From contig JASFXZ010000028.1 of assembly GCA_032209605.1 (NCBI GenBank), positions 1,064,941 to 1,128,940 of the forward strand: DNA of 64,000 nucleotides, read 5' to 3'. The DNA comes from Mactromeris polynyma (lineage: Eukaryota > Mollusca > Bivalvia > Venerida > Mactridae). The notes beneath the pieces were generated by a model. The model was not told the DNA's origin. It did no database searches and worked only from the letters and a program-made list of their open reading frames with translations. Positions 1-9,329 of the stretch are shown here, piece after piece (position 1 is the stretch's first letter; every line of letters begins with the position of its first letter). Both the position numbers and the translations under genes were made by a program.

Positions 1-231
1 CAATATAGCCTAAGGCAATGGGGTTGTACATACCAGTATTTTTTTATAAGTGCATAAAGGCTTGCGCTGTTAAGGCGATTTATCACATAACTTGCACTCC
101 AGGAGTGGCATAAAGCAGTGACATAAATATCATATGTAACTAGTTACATAAATAGCCGAATCACAGCACTATTTTCAAGTCTATTTAAAGATTGAAAACA
201 ATCTATTTATGGTGTTATGTGATAAATAGTA

Positions 232-345
232 TCTTACATTCGTGCTTATTTGATATTGTTTTTATGAAACGAGTCGACTGAGCCTCGCGTCATATTCAGT
301 CGACTCGTTTCATAAAAACAATATCAAATGAGCACTCATGTAAGA
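232..345. repeat. Foldback hairpin, family member 1
   Basis: Two arms of about 50 bases (232-281 and 296-345) are nearly perfect inverted repeats around a 14-base loop. They contain ATGAAACGAGTCGACTGA. The hairpin is preceded by TTATGTGATAAATA and followed by TCCTC, flanks shared with the hairpin at 49541-49683. A further inverted pair (TTTATCACATAAC near 79 and its complement near 214) encloses the left side. Confidence 0.75.
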
Positions 346-919
346 TCCTCTATATATAGCCTAGTAAAAAGCCATATTTGCTTTTTAGCAATATCTTTGA
401 AACTACATATTATAGCAAGGTGAAATGTACACTGTTTTATCGTTATACCGTCCTTCAACTAATACTGCTATAATTTTGTAAAAATGTTAAAAAATAATTA
501 AGTTATTTGAACTTTTGGTACTGTCAAATTGTAAATCAGGCTAATTATTGAATTAAAGAAACACATTTGTACGATATTTTTTTTTTAAACCCATAAAAAT
601 ACACAAATACTTAACAGAATTCCGTGTACATTTACTGGAATGTAAAATATCATCAAAAATCATTCTACATGTACAACTTTACTATACAGTGTATAGAGTT
701 AATTCATAAATGTGAATATTGATACATATTTGGGAATTACTCTATAACTGAATATCTGTTTTGCCTATCAAAATGGCAGATGATTAAGAACAAGGGAGGT
801 AAATATTGTTGGTGTGGGAACTAACTATAACTTCGAAGTAGGTCTGTCACCAATATACGACACATAAGACTTCAAATAGGTTTACCTTTATCCCTTCTAT
901 ATAGTATATGTACATATAG

Positions 920-1220
920 CAGGGATGGGTCGAGTACTGGGGGATAGTACTTGAGTAAGTACTGAGTACTGGATGACTCATAAAGTACTCGCAAAGTACT
1001 CGTAAGTACTGACCGTTTTGCTTCAGTACTTGAGTAAGTACTGAGTACTTGTACTCATAATTTCAGACGAGTACTGAGTACTGCCGAGTACTTGAAAATT
1101 GGTACTCAAGTAAGTACGAGTACTTGTACTCATAATTTCAGACGAGTACTGAGTACTGCCGAGTACTTGAAAATTGGTACTCGAGTAAGTATGAGTACAA
1201 GTACGAGTATCACATCCCTG
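920..1220. mobile_element. hAT-type MITE filled with AGTACT repeats
   Basis: The ends are CAGGGATGGGT and its imperfect complement ...CACATCCCTG. The element is flanked by a perfect 8-bp target-site duplication ACATATAG (912-919 and 1221-1228), the size made by hAT transposases. The 301-bp interior is almost entirely GAGTACTGAGTACT-type repeats. It has no coding capacity. Confidence 0.85.
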
Positions 1221-1520
1221 ACATATAGTACAATGAATGTAACGCTTTTCACACCCACCTCTTTCCGTGGAGGAAATCGCCCTTCAAACATCAAAATATA
1301 TCCATAGAATACAACAAATTCTCAGCATGAATAATTTATCATCATTGTCCTATTTAAACAGATTTAGACCCCTTGTACTATATATATATACATATACCAT
1401 AGAATGGATAAAGGGAGAGAACTCTAGAAGGGATAAAGGGAGAGAACTCACAACAATCTCCAAGGGCTTGGATTAAAGAGTTATCACTATATCACAATAA
1501 TAAAACAACGAAACACTTAC

Positions 1521-1579
1521 TTGGCTGTAGTTAAGAGAATGAACAGGCTGATAAAGCTGTCTTGCAATGTTTCAAAATA
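1521..1579 (-). CDS. TPCN1: Two-pore channel exon: domain I pore helix and filter
   Basis: This exon reads YFETLQDSFISLFILLTTAN, the pore helix and first selectivity filter of a two-pore cation channel (TPC), an endolysosomal Na+/Ca2+ channel with two six-helix domains. On the minus strand it follows TTTTTTTCCAG and ends at AA|GTAAGTG. It starts in phase 0, as required by the upstream exon at 3083-3117 (ends ...NNP), and leaves two bases for the next exon. The LTTAN filter sequence is characteristic of animal TPCs. The next exon, expected to continue with a proline- and methionine-rich stretch, could not be found between 1 and 1520, so the gene leaves the window on the left. Family assignment is firm; TPC1 versus TPC3 is less certain because the second domain is missing. 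Confidence 0.92.
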
Positions 1580-1756
1580 CTGGAAAAAAAGCGATAGAAA
1601 AACTCTAAATAATACAAGCAAGGCATATGAAAAATCAAACCAATTAATTGGGTGTTCAAATGCTCAAGAATTCCTCTTGGGCCTGGGAGTATAACAGACT
1701 CTACCACTCAGCACTCAAATCACAAAATGTATTCTTATCAGTCTGAAAGTGACTCA

Positions 1757-1946
1757 TATTGAGTGTATAATGTTAAATATTGAGTGTATAATGTTAAATA
1801 TTGAGTGTATAATGTTAAATATTGAGTGTATAATGTTAAATATTGAGTGTATAATGTTAAATATTGAGTGTATAATGTTAAATATTGAGTGTATAATGTT
1901 AAATATTGAGTGTATAATGTTAAATATTGAGTGTATAATGTTAAAT
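1757..1946 (+). repeat. 21-bp tandem array (about nine copies)
   Basis: The unit is ATTGAGTGTATAATGTTAAAT, repeated without visible change. Since 21 is a multiple of 3, it gives an open frame on each strand that is not a gene. Confidence 0.95.
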
Positions 1947-2680
1947 AAGCGCTGAATATTCTTTGTGGCCAATTCTTTTAGAGATGTGAGTGTACAATTC
2001 AATGCGAGTGTAATATGAGATCGGATAGTGATTATAATTAAGCCCGAGTGTGGAGTGCGGCACTCAAACCCAATAATTACTCTCATATCTAATACTCGTA
2101 CCAAAATCTCACAAAAAATGGACCAAAATGAATTATCAGTACTTAACTGGCATTTTCATGCATGTTCCACTCTCAGATTTCCACTATCAGTCTCATAAGA
2201 TGAAATTTTGTAATTTGATATTTAAGTGATGAGTTAAGGTATTTGTTACAATCCAAGGTCTGATTTCAAAACCATAAATCCACCTTTACAAGACAAAGCA
2301 GCATTTCATTCTTTTCTCTATTCCCAGTTGATTATATGGTAGTTTAAAGCCATCCAAATGCATTTAATTCAAGAACAAGATGCGTCCAAAGGACACGGAT
2401 GCTCCCGCTATAGACTTTTCAGTCAATAAAAGGGCCATTACTCCTTCAAAAGTAGGTCAATTGTGACCGATATTGAACTTGACCTGTAATCTTTTATCCT
2501 ATATATATGTGCCCAATATGTATATTACCACTCTTGAATATAAACTAGAAATGTGTACATAGGACACAGATGCCCCCACTTGCAGCCTTTGTCACAAAAG
2601 CAAATGCAATTATTCTGCTCATAGTTTGTGAATGGGTATCAAAATTACCAAGTGAACAACTGTACTGATTATGGTTTTAA

Positions 2681-3062
2681 GTCAAGGGCCACAACTTTGC
2701 ACTTACTGGGCTCAGCCAAACATGAAACCCCAGGTGCACAACTATGCATCCTTGTGAACATTCCTGTAAAGTTTTATGACTCTGGCTCATATACTTTTGG
2801 AGATATGAGTGACACCAGATTGCATACTCTGTAGGCTATATTTTAACTAAGTCAAGGGCCATAACTTTGCACTTACTGGGCTCAGCCAACATGAAACCCC
2901 AGGTGCACAACTACACATGCTGGTGAACATTCCTGTAAAGTTTTATGGCTCTGGCCCATATACTTTTGGAGATGGTAGTGACACAAGAATTTGTGACGGA
3001 CGGAAGGACGGACAGACAAGGGCAAATCTATATCCCCCCCCTCTTTCAGAGTGGGGGCATAA
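2681..3062 (+). repeat. Bivalve-type GTCAAGGGCCATAAC repeat with GACGGA tail
   Basis: Two tandem copies about 170 bases apart (2681 and 2851) share GTCAAGGGCC, then CCCAGGTGCACAACTA and GGAGAT. The second ends in GACGGACGGAAGGACGGACA and a C-run/GGGGGCAT end. This end type is familiar from abundant mollusc repeats. Bases 2380-2640 contain a diverged copy (GGACACGGATGC / GGACACAGATGC). Confidence 0.7.
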
Positions 3063-3082
3063 AAATATCAAATATCACTTAC

Positions 3083-3117
3083 AGGGTTATTTGGCACTGT
3101 GGAAAAAAGGTAGAAAC
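3083..3117 (-). CDS. TPCN1: Two-pore channel small exon: end of domain I S5
   Basis: A 35-base exon that completes a split glycine codon and encodes (G)FYLFSTVPNNP, matching the GFYLFS segment just after S5 in two-pore channels. The minus-strand acceptor is ATTTATTTCAG and the donor is CCT|GTAAGTG. Two leading bases complete the G left by exon 3995-4083, and the exon ends in phase 0 to join YFETL at 1579. It is too short to be found as an open frame; I located it by looking for the missing residues between its neighbours. Both splice sites and both phases fit, so the call is strong. Confidence 0.93.
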
Positions 3118-3994
3118 CTGAAATAAATAATTCTAAGAGCTATCATTACTGTTCAACAAATCAGACACTCTTCTTTGCAATTTACGCATAATTAATCCTT
3201 TTTGTCAAAAACTTCTTTCACCCAAACAAACTTGCATCACTAGGTAAGGAGGCATTGAAATTTATGAACAATCTCCAACATCAAATCTCTAACTTTCATT
3301 CTCAAGTTATTGGGCTCAAAAGAAATATTTAAATATTTAACAAGTCACTTGCTGACCATTGACAATTCATGTAACAGAATGATACTCTTCAATTGAAGTC
3401 AGAAACATTCATAATATTTGACAAGGGGAAATAACACATTCTTTCATTGGTCAAAATTTCTATACAGTCAAATATGGATCCAATGAAATTTCCCTATGTT
3501 GATAAAGAAGAACAGCGTAATACAGGAATTCAACAAAGCCAAACGATGTATATACTGGCGAGGTAGATCCATTTTCATCACAAGAGTATAGTTACGACAT
3601 TTCCAAAACACTTTTCTTCAATATATCATGTTTGGTGTATATACTCAGTACATTTATAAACTCACACTTTTGTACCTGTGATATGCTTGTTAAAGGTCAT
3701 TTTAGTGTGTTTTAAAACTCATTTTGATATGAAAATACCAGTTGATTGAAAGAAAATTTAGTGTTCATCATTGTGTACAATGAAATTGCATCCTATTAAG
3801 TTCTTATCTTGCATCCCTGGGTAAGTTCATGAAAATCTTTTATATTGCATTTTTAAATGTACCGAGTATACAATCTATCCCTTAGTAAATTTGGTGAAGA
3901 AATGAGGCAGCATGAGTGTTAAAATACAACACATAACACAAGATCAAGCAAGGGTACATAACTCTCGATAAATAACTGTAAATTTTTAACTTAC

Positions 3995-4083
3995 CTAATA
4001 CAGAAAATATCAACATAAAAAACATAAGTAGCACCAACATGTCAAATATGGGTGGCAGTGACTGAAACGTCTGTCGTGCTAAT
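3995..4083 (-). CDS. TPCN1: Two-pore channel exon: S4-S5 linker and S5 of domain I
   Basis: Encodes (R)LARQTFQSLPPIFDM followed by a hydrophobic helix LVLLMFFMLIFSVLG, the S4-S5 linker and S5 helix of domain I. The exon is 89 bases, begins by completing an arginine codon split after exon 5175-5305, and ends with a single G that is completed by exon 3083-3117. The acceptor is TATATGTTTACAG and the donor TTAG|GTAAGTT. The joined linker reads VRRLARQTFQSL. In mammalian TPC1 the arginines at the RR..R positions of this linker contribute to PI(3,5)P2 binding; that spacing is kept here, so lipid gating is likely conserved (inference). A tRNA-like SINE lies 50 bases upstream in the intron. Confidence 0.95.
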
Positions 4084-4134
4084 CTGTAAACATATAAATG
4101 ATAACAATACTCCAGTGAGTTGTTTTATTGTGTT

Positions 4135-4240
4135 AAAGTCATGTTTGAGAAACACGAAAAATCGGTCAATGGAGCTACCGGGAATCGAACCCAGGTCTAC
4201 GGATTGCCGGTCCGTTATGCTAACCACTACACCACAGCGA
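4135..4240 (-). mobile_element. tRNA-derived SINE, type A, copy 1
   Basis: On the minus strand it has an A-box-like TGTGGTGTAGTGGTTAGC, an anticodon-arm-like ACGGACCGGCAATCCGT and the B-box GGTTCGATTCC, followed by CCATTGACCGATTTTTCGTG. Copies with the same tail lie at 19034 (3' half), 43860 and 45441. It is not a tRNA gene because the acceptor stem does not close. Confidence 0.75.
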
Positions 4241-4602
4241 CCTGACGTCATTTTCGTGTAAATTTATCATATATATAAATTTATGATTAATGTAAACTAC
4301 ACTTTGGACGAAGTACAGGGCGAATTTTTACATCCGCCACACAGCACTTAACACCAGCTGTAGTAAATAGTGAAATAAAGTCATGTTTGTAACACCATTT
4401 ATGTGTATTTGCGTTTATATGTCGTCGTCACCGTTTTCCCATAAGGGCGACACCTCCAAAAGTATGTTAGTCATTTTAGATTTTTGGAGTATAGTGCATG
4501 ATACAGAAGATGCCGCAGTTCCTGAAGCACCCATCCACGTAAAGCATTGTACACGGGACCTCGGTTTTTCAAAGTCTCGTCCAAAAGACTGTTAGTACTG
4601 TC

Positions 4603-4680
4603 AGTGGTGGAGCGGGGATCAAACCTGCGATTCCTGGATTACTAGTCCAGCACGTTACCCCTGGACCATGGATCCGCTAC
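4603..4680 (-). mobile_element. tRNA-like SINE head
   Basis: The minus strand shows a GGTCCAGGGGTAACGTGC A-box region, a CTGGA/TCCAG anticodon stem and GGTTTGATCCCC as B-box. The acceptor stem does not pair well, so this is a SINE head rather than a gene. Confidence 0.5.
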
Positions 4681-4699
4681 AACACTATTTACCAACTGT

Positions 4700-4970
4700 C
4701 AGTTATGTATGGCAGTCAGTTGACCTACCCAGTTTTCCTGGAATGCATTATCAACCAGTACTAACTTGCCCTTCTACAAGCAGCTGGGAACTTCTCCACA
4801 TGAGGTGGAGGACAAATAGCCCAATGTCACTGACTGATACGCCCAGGTATTGAATCAGGACATCCAGGGGACAGGCCATTATTTCTTGCATACCAGAATG
4901 CAATTTCTCGCATTTACGCCAGTGCTGGAGAATTCCCATCTTACATCCCCTGGGTAGGACGAGTCTCGAG
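4700..4970 (-). mobile_element. SINE, type B (TTAGTACTGGTT core), degraded
   Basis: The minus strand contains CCACATGTGGAGAAG-like and AGTTAGTACTGGTTGA core sequence and GTCAACTGACTGCC, matching the intact type-B copy at 37598-37869. The tRNA-like head near 4950 is worn and the tail is lost. Confidence 0.6.
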
Positions 4971-5174
4971 CTGATGACGTCACGACGTCACATAATGACC
5001 TCACGTAACATTGAATAACAACTTGAATGAATTTGTAAAAAAATACTATAATTATGCAAAAATCCCTTAAACCTTAAGTCGATTTATTCAAACTCGTCGT
5101 TTACTTCATAAAAAAATAATCTTTCACTAACATTATCATCATCTTTATAACTCAAATGTTCGTTCAAATGTTAC

Positions 5175-5305
5175 CTTCTGACCCCACGACAATAATGAGA
5201 GTTGAGTAGAAATAAAGGTCTCAGCCCTCGTGTAACTCTGAAATGATTTGTCTGTCGTATCAATACTACAATAGCTTCCACCATCATTATGCATAATATC
5301 ACACT
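5175..5305 (-). CDS. TPCN1: Two-pore channel exon: S3-S4 of domain I
   Basis: Encodes SVILCIMMVEAIVVLIRQTN followed by HFRVTRGLRPLFLLNSHYC and RGVR, the S3 end and S4 voltage-sensor-like helix of domain I. This closely follows the TPC1 family pattern of VEAIVVL, HxRVTRxLR and YCxGVRR. The exon is 131 bases, preceded on the minus strand by TTTGTTTTTCCAG and followed by AG|GTAACA. It starts in phase 0 and ends with AG, which combines with A of the next exon to restore an arginine. An in-frame methionine upstream in a longer open frame is intronic and is not used. A 189-bp mariner-type MITE (5362-5550) sits in the intron only 57 bases upstream of the exon. Confidence 0.96.
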
Positions 5306-5361
5306 CTGGAAAAACAAACAGGGAAACATTGCATACCACCGATAAAAACGTTGAACAACTA

Positions 5362-5550
5362 CAGTCAAACCTGTCTGTAACGACCACCCATGGGAACAGC
5401 AAAATGTGGTCTTTGTTTACAGGTGGTCTCTATTAACAGATTAAATATCATTGAAAATGGTCGGATGGGAGATAAAATTGGTGGTCTTTGCAGACAGGTT
5501 TTGCAATAGTGGTCTTTGTTCACAGGTGGTCTTTAACACAGGTTTGACTG
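5362..5550. mobile_element. Mariner-type MITE with CAGTCAAACCTGT ends
   Basis: The left end CAGTCAAACCTGTCTGTAAC and right end ...GTGTTAACACAGG-like complement form terminal inverted repeats. A TA dinucleotide flanks both ends (5360-5361 and 5551-5552), as for Tc1/mariner insertions. The interior carries repeated GTGGTCTTTG motifs. It lies in a channel intron close to exon 5175-5305. Confidence 0.8.
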
Positions 5551-6339
5551 TACATAGTCTACAAATGTTTATTGTTTACAATGTTTAATATATTTGAAAT
5601 AAGGAAAGTCAAGGAAAATTCGAACATCAGAATATTTGTTTGTATGTTTGAATATTCAAATACTTATTTGAATAATTGACTCAAGAAAAATCTGCAAAGT
5701 TTTGAAATACCAGGGCGTCGCCATGGTGTCATAAAACAAAACTTGTGTCAAATACATTTTGAACTCTACCTGATTATATAATTGATTACTGAACTTGGAT
5801 TCAATCTAGCACAGTTGCGTTACTCAGTTTGACAGTCCGAAAGGTGTCCCAAATATTGTTTTAAGTGTGTAGATTCAATTAGATAGTACCCAAAATATAT
5901 ATCCATGTATTCAAAATATCGCTGTATATGCAATATTGTAATAAATCGAGTATACCTGACAGAAACATATAGTGACGTGGCGTGGACCACAAGATCTGTA
6001 TTGTAATAAGCGGTATATCCCAGTAAGTTTACTGCACTTTACTTCTAATTACAAGAAAACAATGCAACAGTTTGAAAACACCAAATGTTGGACCACTTTT
6101 CACACATATTTCAAGACTGATATTCAGACGAACTCAGGTTTAGACTAAATAAGAAGTTACTCTTACCAGCCATTTTAAATATAAACACATGAAATTTTGA
6201 CTGAATAACTATTGTCATCTTCCATTACAATTCTGCCAATTTTTATTCAAATCTATACTGTCATAACAAAGTAGGCGCAAAAAGATCATTTAACATTTAA
6301 AAGTCGATTAGTCCGAGTAATAGTCATATTATGTGTCAA

Positions 6340-6500
6340 CCTCTGAGATTTTTGGCCTAAATGAAATATCTGGGAGAAATGGAGTTATTTACATTTCTGA
6401 ATGCAAGGATATTTGTTGGTCACTACAAAACAAAAATTATTGAAAAAAAAAATAGTTTTTAGGGAATTGCATCACTTTGAATATGGTCACCAAGACTAGG
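6340..6500 (+). repeat. Fragment of dispersed repeat R2
   Basis: CACTACAAAACAAAA...TTTTTAGGGAATTGCA...AATATGGTCACCAAGACTAG matches the fuller copies at 51740-52300 and 60005-60345. Confidence 0.6.
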
Positions 6501-6656
6501 GTAGCGTTTCTTCAAAACTCCTAGGAGCGAAAAGTTAGGCACGAAAACTAGCGCACTTAGGAGTGTTCCTATGTGCGTTTCATTAAACTTACTCTTCATG
6601 TGGAGAATAAAACTAAGGTTTCTCGAAGTATTAAGTAATAGCAAATATTAACATAC

Positions 6657-6770
6657 CTTCATACACGTTCGAGGATGCTTGAAGTAGACCTTCCATCCCA
6701 GCCATTTCATTCGTATGCCGAGTTCTAAACTCAGCAAAAGCAACATTAGTATCTCCAAGGACCCATGGAC
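6657..6770 (-). CDS. TPCN1: Two-pore channel exon: S2 of domain I
   Basis: Encodes 38 residues beginning VHGSLEILMLLLLSLELGIR and ending MKWLGWKVYFKHPRTCMK. It is a hydrophobic S2 helix followed by the basic loop with the WLGxxxxxxHxRT pattern of TPC1. The exon is 114 bases, phase 0 at both ends, bounded by TTTCTGTCAG and AAG|GTATGT on the minus strand. A second frame of the exon is also open and looks protein-like, but only the frame given here continues correctly from LPVG (exon 7427-7624) and into SVILC (exon 5175-5305). Confidence 0.95.
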
Positions 6771-7001
6771 CTGACAGAAAACAACAATAATGGTTTCAAC
6801 AAGGTTTGAGAGTTTGACCCCCCCCTGGTATGTTTACCAAATGAGAGTACCTGGATTTTATACAAAATAAATTTTCTGTTGTTGTCAACTGCTTCTCTGG
6901 TTAGCATTTGTTTGTGGTTCAGGCGTAACAGTTGCCACTAGAAACAAAATGGCCGCTCCACTTTGTGTCAAGGGGCTCCAAATTTTCAATTTCTTTTTAC
7001 A

Positions 7002-7087
7002 CATATCGAGGGCTCAACGCAACACTGTCATAACTCCTATGTATTTATATAGGAGTTACGACAGTGTTGCGTTGAGCCTTCGATATA
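7002..7087. repeat. Near-perfect short hairpin repeat
   Basis: The arms ATATCGAGGGCTCAACGCAA...ATAACTCCTA and its complement differ at only two positions around a 10-base loop. One arm of a second copy lies at 21970-22022. No target-site duplication was evident. Confidence 0.8.
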
Positions 7088-7320
7088 TGGTCTCCCGTGG
7101 CTGAGTGGTTAGGCATCCACCTTGATATCCTTCTGTATTGAATCCTGGAAGAGGTTGGTGAGTAGCCAGCTAGTTAAATAATGGTTACTGTGTGCTTACG
7201 TGCCTGGTGCCTGGCGTTAATGGATAGGATTTTTATCAGGTCATAAATGTTCTAAAAAAGTAGGGGTCTCATAAATCAGAAATGGCTGGCCCTTTAAATA
7301 GGGGTCACACTATGTTAAAT
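7088..7320 (+). mobile_element. tRNA-derived SINE, type C (Leu-like head), copy 1
   Basis: GGTCTCCCGTGGCTGAGTGG opens a Leu-tRNA-like head whose B-box part is lost. The body has CTGGCGTTAATGGATAGGA and ATGGCTGGCCCTTTAAATAG. Reverse-strand copies lie at 46936-47195 and 32515-32642. Confidence 0.65.
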
Positions 7321-7426
7321 TAAAGATGTTACTTTTAATATCGATATATTGTCAATACACCCACCTCAATATATCGAAACAGACTTGCCATCAATGACAC
7401 CCCTAAGGTAACCAAGGTAAACCTAC

Positions 7427-7624
7427 CCCTACAGGAAGCCTGAGGAAGTCTACAGCTGGTCTCTCACAAGCAGCCAGAAGAAGTACGAGTACCGCTGCCA
7501 ACAGATCCAGCAAATGGAACCATGGGTTGTGTGCAATGGCATAGGCCGGCAGAGCCTCTGGTTTCCTTGGATGTGTGTAAAATTTGTCATTATTTTCCCC
7601 TTCTTGTAGATATATAGATGCTTC
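7427..7624 (-). CDS. TPCN1: Two-pore channel exon: N-terminal helix and S1, with a transposon-built acceptor
   Basis: Encodes 66 residues, starting EASIYLQEGENNDKFYTHP and ending FLRLPVG, with S1 as LLAAVLVLLLAACE. The EGENNDKF block is highly conserved in TPC1 N-termini and anchors the identity. The donor is GGG|GTAGGT. The acceptor is unusual: the exon starts inside the 8-bp target-site duplication of a hAT-type MITE (7626-8229). The last base of the MITE, A at 7626, and the first duplicated base, G at 7625, form the AG. The pre-insertion acceptor (TTTGTACAG|GAAGCAT) survives on the far side of the element at about 8238. Using that one would read into the element and hit a stop after 32 codons. 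Exon length and phase (0/0) are intact, so I infer that the gene still works by using the rebuilt site. Confidence 0.94.
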
Positions 7625-7625
7625 C

Positions 7626-8229
7626 TAGTGATAGATAATCGGACAAATTTAATAATCGAATATAGGAGCGATTTGAAAACTCATAATCGATAATCAAATT
7701 GGAAATAATCGTAATATTTAGTTTTTTAGACTGTCGGTATCGCAAATCCAAAACAAGCATCGAAAGATCTACTTTAGTGACACGCCCAATTTCACCGTTC
7801 ATGCGCATTTTAATCTCTACTGTAAACGCGTTTAATTTAGTGTATTAAGTATAATGCTGACAGTTATTTTCATTTATACAACTTAAGTTATCTCATTTTA
7901 CTACATTTAACATCAATGGGGTTTTACGTTTCTCTTTTATATCGTAAGATTCTTTTATCTCTGAATAAATACTGTTTTTGTATGTTTACTTTGTATCTTT
8001 GTATTTGACTGAATACATCGAAAACAATTCTATATAACTGTAGAATTTGCATGTTTACCAAGGTTTATAACTTATATTATTTGAATACATATAATATCAT
8101 CTTATTTAAATAGCACTTCAGTCAAAATGTCCGATTATAATCGATTACTGTTGTTCATAATCGATTGTCGACAACGTTGGATGTCCAGCGACGATTTTTC
8201 AATTATTTTCGATAATCGCGCCATCACTA
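7626..8229. mobile_element. hAT-type MITE on the splice acceptor of the channel S1 exon
   Basis: The 604-bp element has ends TAGTGATAGATAATCGG and (complement of the right end) TAGTGATGGCGCGATTATCG. It is flanked by an identical 8-bp target duplication ATGCTTCC (7618-7625 and 8230-8237). Subterminal ATCGATTATAATCG-type palindromes fill both sides. A related copy in opposite orientation lies at 49836-50418 and a fragment at 28760-28815. It encodes nothing. Confidence 0.9.
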
Positions 8230-8696
8230 ATGCTTCCTGTACAAATTTAAGTATTTCTACACTAAGTGCAGAATGGTAGAGAATAACAGGTTGGTGATAT
8301 GGATGGAGGAAGTTTATCAGTCAAAGCGGAGGAATTTATCGGGTGTCGTGAGATAAGGGTCACGTGACCAAGTGACCTAATAAAGCAAAAAAATATCAGG
8401 CACCCCGTTATCGGATAGCAATTACTGCAAATGACAGGATAAAATAACACATCTTTGATTCAGCACAATACCATTGTATACCAAGATTAAAACATTACTA
8501 TTCGAACACTACTTTGAGATGAAAAGTGTCCAAGTCAAGTTCAGCTCTCGTAAACAGGTCCGGGCATTTGATCTCCATTGTGATTAGAATCCTCACATTA
8601 ATGTGACAATGTTAATATTAGAGGGGTTTTCAGGCTGCCTTAGCAGGCTTCAATGCTTATAATGGTTTTTATAAAGGTTGAAATTAAGCAAAATAC

Positions 8697-9029
8697 CAGG
8701 GCTCTAGAAATCCACTAGCCCGACGTCCTGGACAAGTCTAATGCTGAAGCAGGCTACCAACAGCTTTGATGAAGTTAGTCCCAGACAAGTCTGTTTTTAA
8801 AGCTAACCAACATCAGCAATTGTTCAGTTGTAAGTCAAACCTTAGAAGCCCACAAACACATACATGTGATTATAATTTTAGATTGTGGAGCTATCATTGT
8901 GGGTATTTTTATTTGTTACTAAATTGACCGATATTAGATAACTTCATTGTAGCTTCCTATGTCGGACAAGTCAAATTTCACATTTCCATTAGTCCAAGAC
9001 AAGTCTTTGAAAAAAAATCTAGAGCCATG
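8697..9029. mobile_element. MITE with CAGGGCTCTAGA ends
   Basis: The left end CAGGGCTCTAGAAAT and the complement of the right end CATGGCTCTAGATTT are inverted. The interior has several GACAAGTCT motifs. The ends resemble hAT elements, but no clear 8-bp duplication was found. Confidence 0.55.
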
Positions 9030-9329
9030 AATACTTGTATTTTACCAGAAGGAAACAGTCTGTAATGCTATCATTGTAATCAGAAGTTGGTGATGTGGTC
9101 ATGCCATTTTATTGAAACAATTACCCGACAAACTCATAATATTTCTAACTACCAAAGAAAAATCCAAAGAAAAATCGTGCCCTTCCAATGACTTGAAATC
9201 GGTGAAAATTTGAACTATAAACAGTTGAGTGAAGTTGGCGCAGCAATCGTACATGGTACATCAACATTGAATACTGACCCAGATTGAATACAAAGCCAGC
9301 ACTGACATCGTTATTCAACTTACATTTTT

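Noticed and set aside
6657..6770. Second open frame (PWVLGDTNVAFAEFRTRHTN...) in the channel S2 exon
   Set aside because: Looks protein-like, but does not match channel phases on either side; the frame giving VHGSLEIL and MKWLGWKVYF does.
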